Positions 6,435-14,069 of a stretch of DNA of 16,506 bases are shown here, piece after piece. The first letter of the stretch is position 1, and the number at the start of each line of letters is the position of its first letter. The position numbers were made by a program, and so were the translations under genes. The stretch lies in contig SKHH01000283.1 in NCBI GenBank assembly GCA_007117055.1, forward strand, positions 1-16,506, read 5' to 3'. This DNA is from Lishizhenia sp. Lineage in GTDB: Bacteria; Bacteroidota; Bacteroidia; Flavobacteriales_D; Crocinitomicaceae. Below the pieces are notes generated by a model. That model had not been told where the DNA came from, searched no databases, and saw only the letters and a program-made list of their open reading frames with translations.

Positions 6435-7733
6435 TTATCCTCCAAAATCATCAAATCTAACATTTTCTGGCGGAACTCCCCACTCGTCAACCATCTTCAA
6501 TACCGCTTGGTTCATCAATGGTGGACCACAAAAATAAAACTCAATATCTTCAGGAGCATCATGATGATTTAAATGATGATCGATAACCGCCTGGTGAACA
6601 AAACCAAGGAAGCCATCACCCTCTTCATCATTAACATCTTTCTTCTCTTTCCAATTATCTTCCTCTAATGGTTCAGAAAGTACCATATAGAATTTGAAAT
6701 TTGGGAATTCTCTTTCTAGCTCTCTAAAATGTTCAATGTAGAATAATTCAGCTTTAGAACGACCACCATACCAGTACGTCACTTTACGATCAGTACGCAT
6801 CGTTTTAAACAACTCATACAAATGAGAACGCATTGGAGCCATTCCAGCACCACCACCGATGTACACCATTTCAGCATCACTTTCTTCATTAATAAAGAAT
6901 TCACCATAAGGTCCTGAAATAATCGCTGTATCTCCTGGTTTCAAATTAAAGATATAAGAAGAAGCAACACCTGGATTTACTTTCATCCATGCATTATTTT
7001 TTCTATCCCAAGGTGGAGTCGCAATACGCACATTTAACATAATCTTACGACCTTCCGCAGGGTAGGAAGCCATCGAGTATGCTCGAACTGTATCCTCCGT
7101 ATTTTTCATAACCAATGGCCATAAACCAAATTTATCCCATTCAGTTTTGAATTTATCTGGCTGACCTGGATGATCCTCAGGATGAGCCGTGATATCCATA
7201 GTTTCAAATTTAACTTCACAAGGTGGTACCCTAATTTGGATATAACCACCCGCTTTGTAATCCATATCCTCTGGAATTTCAACAATAAACTCCTTAATAA
7301 AAGAGGCTACATTATAATTTGAAACAACTTTAGCCTCCCACTCTTTAATTCCAAGGATTTCTTCATGGATTTCAATTTCCATGTCCTCCTTAACTTTAAC
7401 CTGACAACCTAAACGAAAGTTATCAGCAATTTCTTTTCTTGAAAAGTGAGGTTCTTCCGTAGGTAAAATATTTCCACCACCAGCATGTACTTGACAAATA
7501 CACTGAACACAAGTACCTCCACCTCCACACGCAGAGGGTAAAAAGATGCCTCTATCTCCTAATGTACTCAACAGCGTACCACCACCATCAACTTCAAGTT
7601 CCTTGTCTCCATTGATCGTTATCTTAATTTTTCCTGCAGGCGATAATTTAGCCTTTACAAAAAGTAATACTGAAACAAGCGTAAGTACTACTACAAGGAA
7701 AAATACAATTGTTACAATTATTGTTGTACCCAT
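6435..7733 (-). CDS. nqrF: Na+-translocating NADH:quinone reductase subunit F (NADH entry subunit)
   Basis: NqrF oxidises NADH and passes electrons from FAD to a [2Fe-2S] centre and on through the complex. The 432 aa protein has one N-terminal membrane helix (about 3-27). A ferredoxin domain follows with cluster ligands C69, C75, C78 (ACGGGGTCVQC) and C110 (LGC). The C-terminal reductase module has the flavin motif RAYS (217-220), GPYGEFF (274-280), the NADH-binding GGGAGMAP (293-300) and a late CGPPLMN. Length and cysteine spacing match Vibrio NqrF (about 407 aa, with C70, C76, C79 and C111 as I recall). An extra cysteine at 80 is present. It is the last gene of the operon, 4 bp after nqrE, and is followed by a terminator. 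Confidence 0.96.
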   Translation of the reverse strand: MGTTIIVTIVFFLVVVLTLVSVLLFVKAKLSPAGKIKITINGDKELEVDGGGTLLSTLGDRGIFLPSACGGGGTCVQCICQVHAGGGNILPTEEPHFSRKEIADNFRLGCQVKVKEDMEIEIHEEILGIKEWEAKVVSNYNVASFIKEFIVEIPEDMDYKAGGYIQIRVPPCEVKFETMDITAHPEDHPGQPDKFKTEWDKFGLWPLVMKNTEDTVRAYSMASYPAEGRKIMLNVRIATPPWDRKNNAWMKVNPGVASSYIFNLKPGDTAIISGPYGEFFINEESDAEMVYIGGGAGMAPMRSHLYELFKTMRTDRKVTYWYGGRSKAELFYIEHFRELEREFPNFKFYMVLSEPLEEDNWKEKKDVNDEEGDGFLGFVHQAVIDHHLNHHDAPEDIEFYFCGPPLMNQAVLKMVDEWGVPPENVRFDDFGG

Positions 7734-7737
7734 TACT

Positions 7738-8445
7738 CTACTCTTTTATTATGTTAATATCTTCCGAAATAGCCACTTCGGTTTTCTTATCGTCATCCTT
7801 AGATTTATCTCCTCCATAATCGATTCCCATGAAACTCATGAATCCGATTCCCATAAGTCCGGTAATAATGAAAGTGATTCCTAAACCTCTCAAAGGAGCA
7901 GGTACGTTTGAGTATCTAATTTTTTCACGAATAGCTGCAATTGCAACAATTGCTATCCACCATCCTACTCCTGAACCTAAACCAAACGCAGTAGCATCAA
8001 CTATTGTCGAATACTGACGATCTTGCATGAATAACGCACCTCCTAAAATTGCACAATTCACGGCAATCAAAGGAAGGAATATCCCAAGAGCACCATACAA
8101 AGCTGGAGCAAATTTTTCTACAAGCATTTCAACCAATTGCACCATAGATGCAATAACCGCAATAAACATGATGAAGGACAAGAAACTCAAATCAATCGTG
8201 TTTGAACCGTTCACACCATATTCAGGATTTAACCAAACTAACGCACCCTCTTTCAGGATATAATTTTCAATTAAATAATTGATGGGTACCGTCATACCTA
8301 ATACGAATATTACTGCAAAACCAAGACCAACTCCTGTTTTTACTGTTTTCGAAACAGCAAGATAAGAACACATCCCCAAGAAATATGCAAAAATCATATT
8401 CTCAGAAAAAATTGCTTTTACAAATATATCTAATGTACTTTCCAT
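7738..8445 (-). CDS. nqrE: Na+-translocating NADH:quinone reductase subunit E
   Basis: NqrE is a polytopic inner-membrane subunit that, with NqrD, holds an Fe-S centre buried in the membrane. The 235 aa sequence is strongly hydrophobic, with about six membrane segments. The two conserved cysteines are C26 (LGMCSYLA) and C130 (AVNCAILGG), placed like those of Vibrio NqrE. GLGSGVGWW and AIREK, typical of the family, occur near residues 155-175. Family members are often about 200 aa. Here the membrane core ends near residue 210 and is followed by a charged, Asp/Lys-rich tail (GGDKSKDDDKK and onwards). It lies 21 bp after nqrD and 4 bp before nqrF. Confidence 0.95.
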   Translation of the reverse strand: MESTLDIFVKAIFSENMIFAYFLGMCSYLAVSKTVKTGVGLGFAVIFVLGMTVPINYLIENYILKEGALVWLNPEYGVNGSNTIDLSFLSFIMFIAVIASMVQLVEMLVEKFAPALYGALGIFLPLIAVNCAILGGALFMQDRQYSTIVDATAFGLGSGVGWWIAIVAIAAIREKIRYSNVPAPLRGLGITFIITGLMGIGFMSFMGIDYGGDKSKDDDKKTEVAISEDINIIKE

Positions 8446-8466
8446 AACTTTCTAATTTATCAATTT

Positions 8467-9135
8467 CTAGTGTTCTTCAACTAAGCTTGGATTCTTGCTA
8501 CGTTGTATCCAAATAATTACACCCACTACAATCAGTGCCATAGGAGGTAGAATCATCATGTTATTATCCATGTATCCTAATTCGTAAAACCCTTCAGGAA
8601 AAACATCAAACCCAAACAATTTTCCAGATCCAAAAATCTCTCTTACCACTGAAACAGCAACAAGTACCCATGCGTAACCTATCGCATTACCAAACCCATC
8701 TAACATCGAAGGCCACGCCGTGTTACCCATAGCAAATGCTTCAAAACGCCCCATGATAATACAGTTGGTAATAATCAAACCAACAAACACCGAAAGCTTT
8801 TCAGAAACATCCGGTACAAATGCTTGTAAGGATTCATTTACAATAATCACAAGAGAAGCTACAACCACAAGCTGCACAATAATACGCACTCTTGAAGGTA
8901 TTAAGTTTCTCAGTAATGATATAATCAAGTTACCGAATACCATTACGAAAATAACAGAAATAGACATCCAGAACGCTTGCTCAACCTGAACTGTAATAGC
9001 CAAGGCAGAACAAATACCTAATACCTGAATTGTGATCGGGTTATTATCTGAAAGCGGATCCGTTAAAAGTCTTTTATTCTTTTTGGAGAATAATGGCTCC
9101 GCTGGAGCCTTTGTTTTTTCATTGTTCTCACTCAT
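8467..9135 (-). CDS. nqrD: Na+-translocating NADH:quinone reductase subunit D
   Basis: NqrD is an integral membrane subunit paralogous to NqrE and to RnfA/RnfE. The 222 aa protein has a hydrophilic N-terminal extension of about 25 residues (MSENNEKTKAPAEP and onwards), then NPITIQVLGICSALA and about six membrane segments. C42 (LGIC) and C125 (IITNCIIMGR) correspond to the pair that helps coordinate the intramembrane Fe-S centre with NqrE. GNAIGYAWV and VREIFGSG are recognisable family features. The start codon is 3 bp after the nqrC stop, consistent with coupled translation. Confidence 0.95.
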   Translation of the reverse strand: MSENNEKTKAPAEPLFSKKNKRLLTDPLSDNNPITIQVLGICSALAITVQVEQAFWMSISVIFVMVFGNLIISLLRNLIPSRVRIIVQLVVVASLVIIVNESLQAFVPDVSEKLSVFVGLIITNCIIMGRFEAFAMGNTAWPSMLDGFGNAIGYAWVLVAVSVVREIFGSGKLFGFDVFPEGFYELGYMDNNMMILPPMALIVVGVIIWIQRSKNPSLVEEH

Positions 9136-9138
9136 GAC

Positions 9139-9855
9139 TTATGAATTACTTTTGTTATTAAAATAAGACTGATATACACTTAGTGTACGATTCATCATCT
9201 CTTCTACTCCTTTAGACGTAATTGTTCCCCCAGTAATTCCATCTACACGCTGTGGGTCAGAACTACCAGTACCATCCTTGACAACAGTTACTGGAGCAAA
9301 ACGTCCGTCGATAGAAATCTTAGCATTTTTGTATCGATCTTGGAAAAAAGTCTGATTAATTTCAGCTCCAAGACCAGGCGTTTCACCTTTGTGGTCGAAA
9401 CTAACACCAGCTATTGTCTTCATATCTGATGCTAAAGCTACATACCCCCAAATTGGCCCCCAAAGTCCCTTTCCAACAACAGGAAGAACATACTTCTTTC
9501 CTTCTTCCGTTTCTGCTTCGAAAATTGGGAATAATCGATCTTCTGGTTGAATGGTTTTATCTCTAATTTGCTTTTGAACGTCAACATAAAACGCTTCTTC
9601 TCCTTCTAATTGTTCTCCTCTTGAAGATATTACATAGCTTCCAATAATATGTTTATCATATAAATCTGAAGCAGTAGAACGATCTGAATCAATTCCAATC
9701 GCACTCAAAATATCCATCTGTTTCTTTACTTTTCTATTTTCATCCTGCATAGGTTTTAAACCTAATGATAGTGATGATAAAACTGCGCCTACTACAATTA
9801 CCATAATAATGGAAAAAGTAAATGTATATGCGCTACTTTCTTTATTGATTGCCAT
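9139..9855 (-). CDS. nqrC: Na+-translocating NADH:quinone reductase subunit C (FMN-carrying)
   Basis: NqrC is anchored by one N-terminal helix (about 10-32) and carries covalently bound FMN in its periplasmic FMN-binding domain. The 238 aa protein contains GLWGPIWGYVAL (130-141) and GETPGLGAEI (157-166), hallmark stretches of this domain. The flavinylation site reads VDGITGGTITS (204-214), which makes T211 the expected FMN acceptor. The usual motif is D-x-x-(S/T)-G-A-T, so the alanine is replaced by glycine here. Attachment in the family is done by the flavin transferase ApbE, which is not encoded next to this operon. The gene begins 2 bp after nqrB and ends 3 bp before nqrD. Confidence 0.95.
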   Translation of the reverse strand: MAINKESSAYTFTFSIIMVIVVGAVLSSLSLGLKPMQDENRKVKKQMDILSAIGIDSDRSTASDLYDKHIIGSYVISSRGEQLEGEEAFYVDVQKQIRDKTIQPEDRLFPIFEAETEEGKKYVLPVVGKGLWGPIWGYVALASDMKTIAGVSFDHKGETPGLGAEINQTFFQDRYKNAKISIDGRFAPVTVVKDGTGSSDPQRVDGITGGTITSKGVEEMMNRTLSVYQSYFNNKSNS

Positions 9856-9857
9856 AA

Positions 9858-11129
9858 TTATGCTGTTTTAAAACGTTTTTGTCTTCTTTTAATATTTGCT
9901 TGTACCACATAATGGTCAATTAATGGTGCCATTACGTTCATGAACAAAATAGCTAACATAACTCCTTCTGGATAAGCTGGATTAAGTACACGGATTAACA
10001 CTGCTAATCCTCCTCCAAAAAATCCATACCATAATTTACCATAAGACGTCTGTGATGCAGTTACAGGGTCTGTCGCCATATAAACCGCACCGAATGCAAA
10101 ACCTCCAATAATCAAATGATAATAAGCAGGTAACTCCATGTAAGGATTAACCCCAATACCATTCATCATTAATCCAAATGCTAAACCACCTGCGAAAAAA
10201 GATAATATGATTCTCCAAGAAGCTACTCCCGTAAATAGAAGTATAGCACCTCCTATTAGTGCAGCCAAAGCCGAAGTTTCACCCACTGAACCAGGAACCA
10301 TACCTATAAACGCATGCAGTGGATCATAAGCTCCTTGGAACTTTGCCAACAACTCTGCACTTCCTGCACCAGCAAGATTTTCGCCTGCAACGACCGGAGC
10401 ATCTCCAACAAAAGAGGCCAAATCACCTAATGCCGTTGCCCCTGAAGCTCCATCTGGCAAAACACCGTCATTTGCTGCGATCACACCATCAGTTCCAGAC
10501 TTCCAAACCTTGTCTCCAGACATTTTTGTTGGATAAGCAAAGAATAGAAATGCTCTAGCTGTTAGTGCAACATTCAAAATATTCATTCCAGTACCACCGA
10601 ATACTTCTTTACCTATAACAACAGCAAAAATTGTTGCAACAGCAACCATCCAAAGTGGAACGTCCGCCGGCATTGTTAAAGGAATTAACATACCTGACAC
10701 TAGGAATCCTTCATGCAAACCATGTCCATTGATCATAGCGAACACAAATTCAACAGCTAAACCAGCTGCATAAGATACAATTACCAAAGGTAATACTTGC
10801 AACAGACCATATAATACTTTATCTCCAAAACCAACTAAGTATTCATTATAACCAGCAAATTCTGGGTTTATATAAGACTGTAATTCATAGTGCCAGTGGC
10901 CCGTATTGTAAATACCGAATAACAAACACGGTATTAAAGCGAGAATAACCATAAACATGGTTCTTTTCAAATCTACTCCATCACGAATGTGCGCACCTTT
11001 TTTTGTAACGTGCTTTGGCGTAAATAAGAAAGTCGATAAGGTCTCGTAGAGGGGATACATTTTCTCCCACTTACCTCCCTTTTCAAATTTGGGATCGAGA
11101 TTGTGAATTATTTTTTCTAATGCTTTCAA
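9858..11129 (-). CDS. nqrB: Na+-translocating NADH:quinone reductase subunit B (FMN-carrying membrane subunit, TTG start)
   Basis: NqrB is the large membrane subunit that carries covalent FMN and non-covalent riboflavin and takes part in Na+ translocation and quinone reduction. The 423 aa sequence starts MKALEKIIHN, continues with FEKGGKWEKMYPLYE and FLFTPKHVTKKGAHIRDG, typical of the family, then about ten hydrophobic segments. DGASGATAL (226-234) contains the FMN-accepting T232. FLVSGMLIPLTMP (142-154), VIGKEVFGGTGMN (171-183) and MATDPVTA near residue 350 are conserved. The first codon is TTG, complementary to 11127-11129. No in-frame ATG exists between it and an upstream TAA, and the next ATG (residue 24) would cut off conserved sequence. 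It starts 26 bp after nqrA. Confidence 0.94.
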   Translation of the reverse strand: MKALEKIIHNLDPKFEKGGKWEKMYPLYETLSTFLFTPKHVTKKGAHIRDGVDLKRTMFMVILALIPCLLFGIYNTGHWHYELQSYINPEFAGYNEYLVGFGDKVLYGLLQVLPLVIVSYAAGLAVEFVFAMINGHGLHEGFLVSGMLIPLTMPADVPLWMVAVATIFAVVIGKEVFGGTGMNILNVALTARAFLFFAYPTKMSGDKVWKSGTDGVIAANDGVLPDGASGATALGDLASFVGDAPVVAGENLAGAGSAELLAKFQGAYDPLHAFIGMVPGSVGETSALAALIGGAILLFTGVASWRIILSFFAGGLAFGLMMNGIGVNPYMELPAYYHLIIGGFAFGAVYMATDPVTASQTSYGKLWYGFFGGGLAVLIRVLNPAYPEGVMLAILFMNVMAPLIDHYVVQANIKRRQKRFKTA

Positions 11130-11155
11130 TTTTATTTGTTTTTATTCAGTTAAAC

Positions 11156-12517
11156 TTACATACATTCTTCCTTAATAATATCAAGACCTTGACGTATCTT
11201 TTCTTGAATTTCAACTTTTGAAGTACATACGTACTCACAAAGCGCAAAATCTTCAGGAGCAATTTCGTAAATACCTAATTGCTCCATCCCATCAATATCA
11301 TTAGTCATAATAGCTTTAATTAATTGCATCGGAAGGATATCAAAAGGTAACACTTTCTCCAATTCTCCGGTCACAACAAATCCGCGTTCTTCTCCATTCA
11401 AGTTGGTATCCAAACGGAACTTTTTATTTTTAATCAACCAAGTAGGAAATAATCGATGACTTGAATACTTATCAAATCCAGGACCTAACCAACCTTTCGT
11501 TAAAAAGAACTTGTATTGATCTCCTTCTGGAAGCACAGTCACTTGAGCATCATAAAAACCTAAGTAACCATCCTTACCTACGTTAGTACCAGTAAGTGCA
11601 TTACCAGAAATCACTCGAACGTTATCCGACTCAAGGTTATTCTGAGTTAAGTTCGTTAATTTTGCTCCGAGAATAGTTCTATAATATTTCCGATTTTTAG
11701 CCTCTGAACCAGTATAAGCAATCATACGCGATGGGTCAAACTTGCCTTCAGCAAAAAATTTACCTAACATAAGCACATCTTGTGGCTTTAAGGTAAATAC
11801 AAACTCACCTTTGTCAATAGGGTCAATATGATGGATTTGCGTACCTACATTTCCAGCAGGGTGCTTACCAACAATTTTATTTATTTGAACATTTTTTGCG
11901 TTTTGGAAGGCAACATCCGCTGGTGCGCTTCCATTCAAAGTTAAATGAACCTTTCCTTCTGTCAACTTAGTCAACGCATTCAACCCATGCTGAAAGTATT
12001 GATCCTGACCGTGAACAATAAAATCATAGTCTGGTGCCAACGGAGATGAATCAAAAGCAGAAACAAAAATAGCTTTTGGTTTCACATTTGGATCTGCAAT
12101 GATATCCAAAGGACGTTGCACCATGAATGGCCATAAACCATTTTCTAACATCATTTGCTTCACTTGGTCTCCTGATAAACTCGAAGGATCCACAGAATCT
12201 TTAGTGATCGCCTCTTGACTTCCATCTGGCTTAATTAACACCTCTAAGATTCTTCGTTTCTCCCCACGAACTATATCTTCAACTGTTCCACTTACCGGAG
12301 AAACAAATTTCACTTGTTCGTTGTACTTATCAAAAAACACAACAGAACCTACCTGAACCCTATCTCCAGGCTTTACAACCATCTTTGGAACCAAGCCATG
12401 AAAATCTGTAGGCTTGAGCGCTACCATTTCAGGCATTTCCAGGTCAACTGTCACCTTATCCGCTTCTCCAAGCAAATTGATGTCCAGACCTTTTCGAAGT
12501 TTAACCGTCTTTGACAT
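11156..12517 (-). CDS. nqrA: Na+-translocating NADH:quinone reductase subunit A
   Basis: NqrA is the cytoplasmic subunit of the Na+ pump, associated with quinone binding, and has no membrane segment. The 453 aa product has the family N-terminus (KLRKGLDINLLGEA) followed by a barrel-sandwich region with MVVKPGDRVQVG (46-57) and FVSPVSGTVEDI (71-82). GNVGTQIHHIDPI in the middle and MTNDIDGMEQLGIYE toward the C-terminus (IYEIAPEDFALCEYVC) are characteristic. It is the first gene of nqrABCDEF and has a good promoter about 27 bp upstream. Length matches the usual 445-450. The ATG is unambiguous. Confidence 0.96.
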   Translation of the reverse strand: MSKTVKLRKGLDINLLGEADKVTVDLEMPEMVALKPTDFHGLVPKMVVKPGDRVQVGSVVFFDKYNEQVKFVSPVSGTVEDIVRGEKRRILEVLIKPDGSQEAITKDSVDPSSLSGDQVKQMMLENGLWPFMVQRPLDIIADPNVKPKAIFVSAFDSSPLAPDYDFIVHGQDQYFQHGLNALTKLTEGKVHLTLNGSAPADVAFQNAKNVQINKIVGKHPAGNVGTQIHHIDPIDKGEFVFTLKPQDVLMLGKFFAEGKFDPSRMIAYTGSEAKNRKYYRTILGAKLTNLTQNNLESDNVRVISGNALTGTNVGKDGYLGFYDAQVTVLPEGDQYKFFLTKGWLGPGFDKYSSHRLFPTWLIKNKKFRLDTNLNGEERGFVVTGELEKVLPFDILPMQLIKAIMTNDIDGMEQLGIYEIAPEDFALCEYVCTSKVEIQEKIRQGLDIIKEECM

Positions 12518-12543
12518 GTTATTTAATCGTTAATTTTAGTGGA

Positions 12544-12572
12544 CAAAAATATAAATTTGTTTGAGTATCCAA
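12544..12572 (-). promoter_or_regulatory. Bacteroidota-type promoter of the nqr operon
   Basis: On the minus strand TTG (12572-12570) is followed after 18 bp by TATTTTTG (12551-12544), a full match to TAnnTTTG. Transcription would start near 12538, giving a leader of about 20 nt before the nqrA ATG. Confidence 0.6.
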
Positions 12573-12668
12573 CCCATCAGAAATGTTTTCCGCACTACTT
12601 TTGGTAATTTAAAACAATTCTAAATAAGCTCGAATACAAGATTCTTTCCGATGTTTGTTTTTACTAAA

Positions 12669-12705
12669 TATGAATCTTTAAAAATTGTTAAACATACGAT
12701 TCATA
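12669..12705. repeat. AT-rich inverted repeat between clpX and nqrA
   Basis: TATGAATC (12669-12676) and GATTCATA (12698-12705) are perfect 8-bp inverted copies separated by 21 nt, within which TTTAA and TTAAA can pair further. It lies about 50 bp after the clpX stop. It has no clear T tract, so it may be a weak 3' hairpin of clpX. Nothing else in 12573-12753 stands out. Confidence 0.4.
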
Positions 12706-12753
12706 CTTTACATGACAATCTAAGATGTTCTTTAACTTTAAGAAACTACATTT

Positions 12754-13986
12754 CTATGCGGCTTCAAGTTTTGCTAGTTTAGACTTACTAAATTGTCCTT
12801 TCGCATAATCCAAGGTTACTCTGTATTCTTTTGTAGTTTTCTCCGCTGGTAATTCGAACATTACATCTGTCAAAATCGCCTCGCAAATAGATCTTAACCC
12901 TCGTGCACCAAGTTTGAATTCAATCGCTTTATCAACAATAAAATCCAGTACTTCCCCATCAAACTTCAAGTCTACACCGTCCATTTCGAATAGCTTAACA
13001 TACTGTTTAACCAATGCGTTTTTGGGTTCAGTTAATATTCGTCTTAGCGCCTTTCTATCTAAGGGTTGTAAGTAGGTTAAGACGGGAAAGCGTCCAATTA
13101 ACTCTGGAATCAACCCAAAACTTTTCAAATCTGTTGGATTAACAAACTCTAACAGATTTTCACCATCTACTTGCTCCTTCAATTCATTACTAAAACCAAT
13201 GGCTTGCCTATTCACTCGTGAGGCAATTAATCGCTCTATACCATCAAAAGCACCTCCACAAACAAATAAAATATTTTTCGTATTAATTTTGATCATTTTT
13301 TGCTCAGGATGTTTCCTTCCTCCTTGTGGCGGCACATTAACTTCCGCACCTTCTAATAGCTTCAACAATGCCTGTTGAACCCCTTCCCCTGAGACATCTC
13401 TGGTGATAGAAGGATTATCACTTTTCCTCGCTATCTTATCAATTTCATCAATAAAAATAATACCTTGCTCAGCCGCTTTGGTATTATAATCTGCTGCTTG
13501 AAGTAATCGGGACAAAATACTCTCAACATCCTCTCCAACATAACCTGCTTCCGTCAAAACTGTAGCGTCAGCAATACAAAAAGGAACATTCAAAAGTTTA
13601 GCAATCGTTTTCGCAAGTAAAGTTTTCCCTGTACCTGTGCGACCAACTAGCACAACGTTCGATTTATCAATTTCAATGTCATCCTTACCTACTTTTTGAT
13701 TTAATCGCTTGTAATGATTATAAACAGCTACTGATAGCGTGCGCTTAGCAGCCGTTTGACCAATTACGTATTCATCCAACTTCTGTTTTATTTCTGTTGG
13801 TTTAATTAAATTCACAGGTGCTTCACTACCTAACTCATCCTCCATCGTCATCAATTCATCCTTAACAATGGATTGTGCCTGAATGATACAACCATCACAG
13901 ATGTGCCCCGTAATACCTGCAATCAGCATTCGGACTTGGCTTCTTGGTCGTCCACAAAATGAACAGCTCGTTTCTTTTTTACTCAT
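12754..13986 (-). CDS. clpX: ATP-dependent Clp protease ATP-binding subunit ClpX
   Basis: ClpX is an AAA+ unfoldase that recognises tagged substrates and feeds them into ClpP. The 410 aa protein has the N-terminal C4 zinc-binding domain (C8, C11, C30, C33) for substrate and adaptor binding. The Walker A motif is GRTGTGKT (115-122), the pore-1 loop GYVG (148-151) and Walker B IIFIDEID (176-183). The RKH loop is at 224-226, the ClpP-docking IGF loop at 263-265 and the sensor-2 motif GARGLR near 360-370. Walker A has Arg where E. coli ClpX has Pro (GPTGSGKT). All elements needed for a working unfoldase are present. It lies 62 bp after clpP, with a promoter and a hairpin in the gap. Confidence 0.97.
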   Translation of the reverse strand: MSKKETSCSFCGRPRSQVRMLIAGITGHICDGCIIQAQSIVKDELMTMEDELGSEAPVNLIKPTEIKQKLDEYVIGQTAAKRTLSVAVYNHYKRLNQKVGKDDIEIDKSNVVLVGRTGTGKTLLAKTIAKLLNVPFCIADATVLTEAGYVGEDVESILSRLLQAADYNTKAAEQGIIFIDEIDKIARKSDNPSITRDVSGEGVQQALLKLLEGAEVNVPPQGGRKHPEQKMIKINTKNILFVCGGAFDGIERLIASRVNRQAIGFSNELKEQVDGENLLEFVNPTDLKSFGLIPELIGRFPVLTYLQPLDRKALRRILTEPKNALVKQYVKLFEMDGVDLKFDGEVLDFIVDKAIEFKLGARGLRSICEAILTDVMFELPAEKTTKEYRVTLDYAKGQFSKSKLAKLEAA

Positions 13987-13997
13987 AATTTCACGAC

Positions 13998-14029
13998 AAA
14001 AAAAGGCCTACTATAACGAAGACCTTTTT
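13998..14029 (-). terminator. Terminator-like hairpin between clpP and clpX, in the clpX leader
   Basis: On the minus strand AAAAAGG (14029-14023) pairs with CCTTTTT (14006-14000) around a 16-nt loop, and the run of seven T ends at 13998. It would terminate clpP transcripts. It also sits downstream of the putative clpX promoter and ends 11 nt before the clpX ATG, so clpX transcripts must pass through it. The stem is mostly A-T, so termination may be partial. Confidence 0.6.
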
Positions 14030-14039
14030 AGTTATTTTG

Positions 14040-14069
14040 CAAATGTATTTATTTTGATTTCCTTGACAA
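14040..14069 (-). promoter_or_regulatory. Bacteroidota-type promoter of clpX, overlapping the end of clpP
   Basis: On the minus strand TTG (14069-14067) is followed after 19 bp by TACATTTG (14047-14040), a full match to TAnnTTTG. The -33 lies inside clpP and the spacer covers the clpP stop codon. Initiation near 14034 would give a clpX leader of about 48 nt that starts with the hairpin. Confidence 0.55.

Noticed and set aside
7546..8263. Several + strand frames of 60-110 residues opposite nqrF and nqrE
   Set aside because: They are shadows of membrane-protein codons read in reverse; the nqr genes account fully for the sequence.
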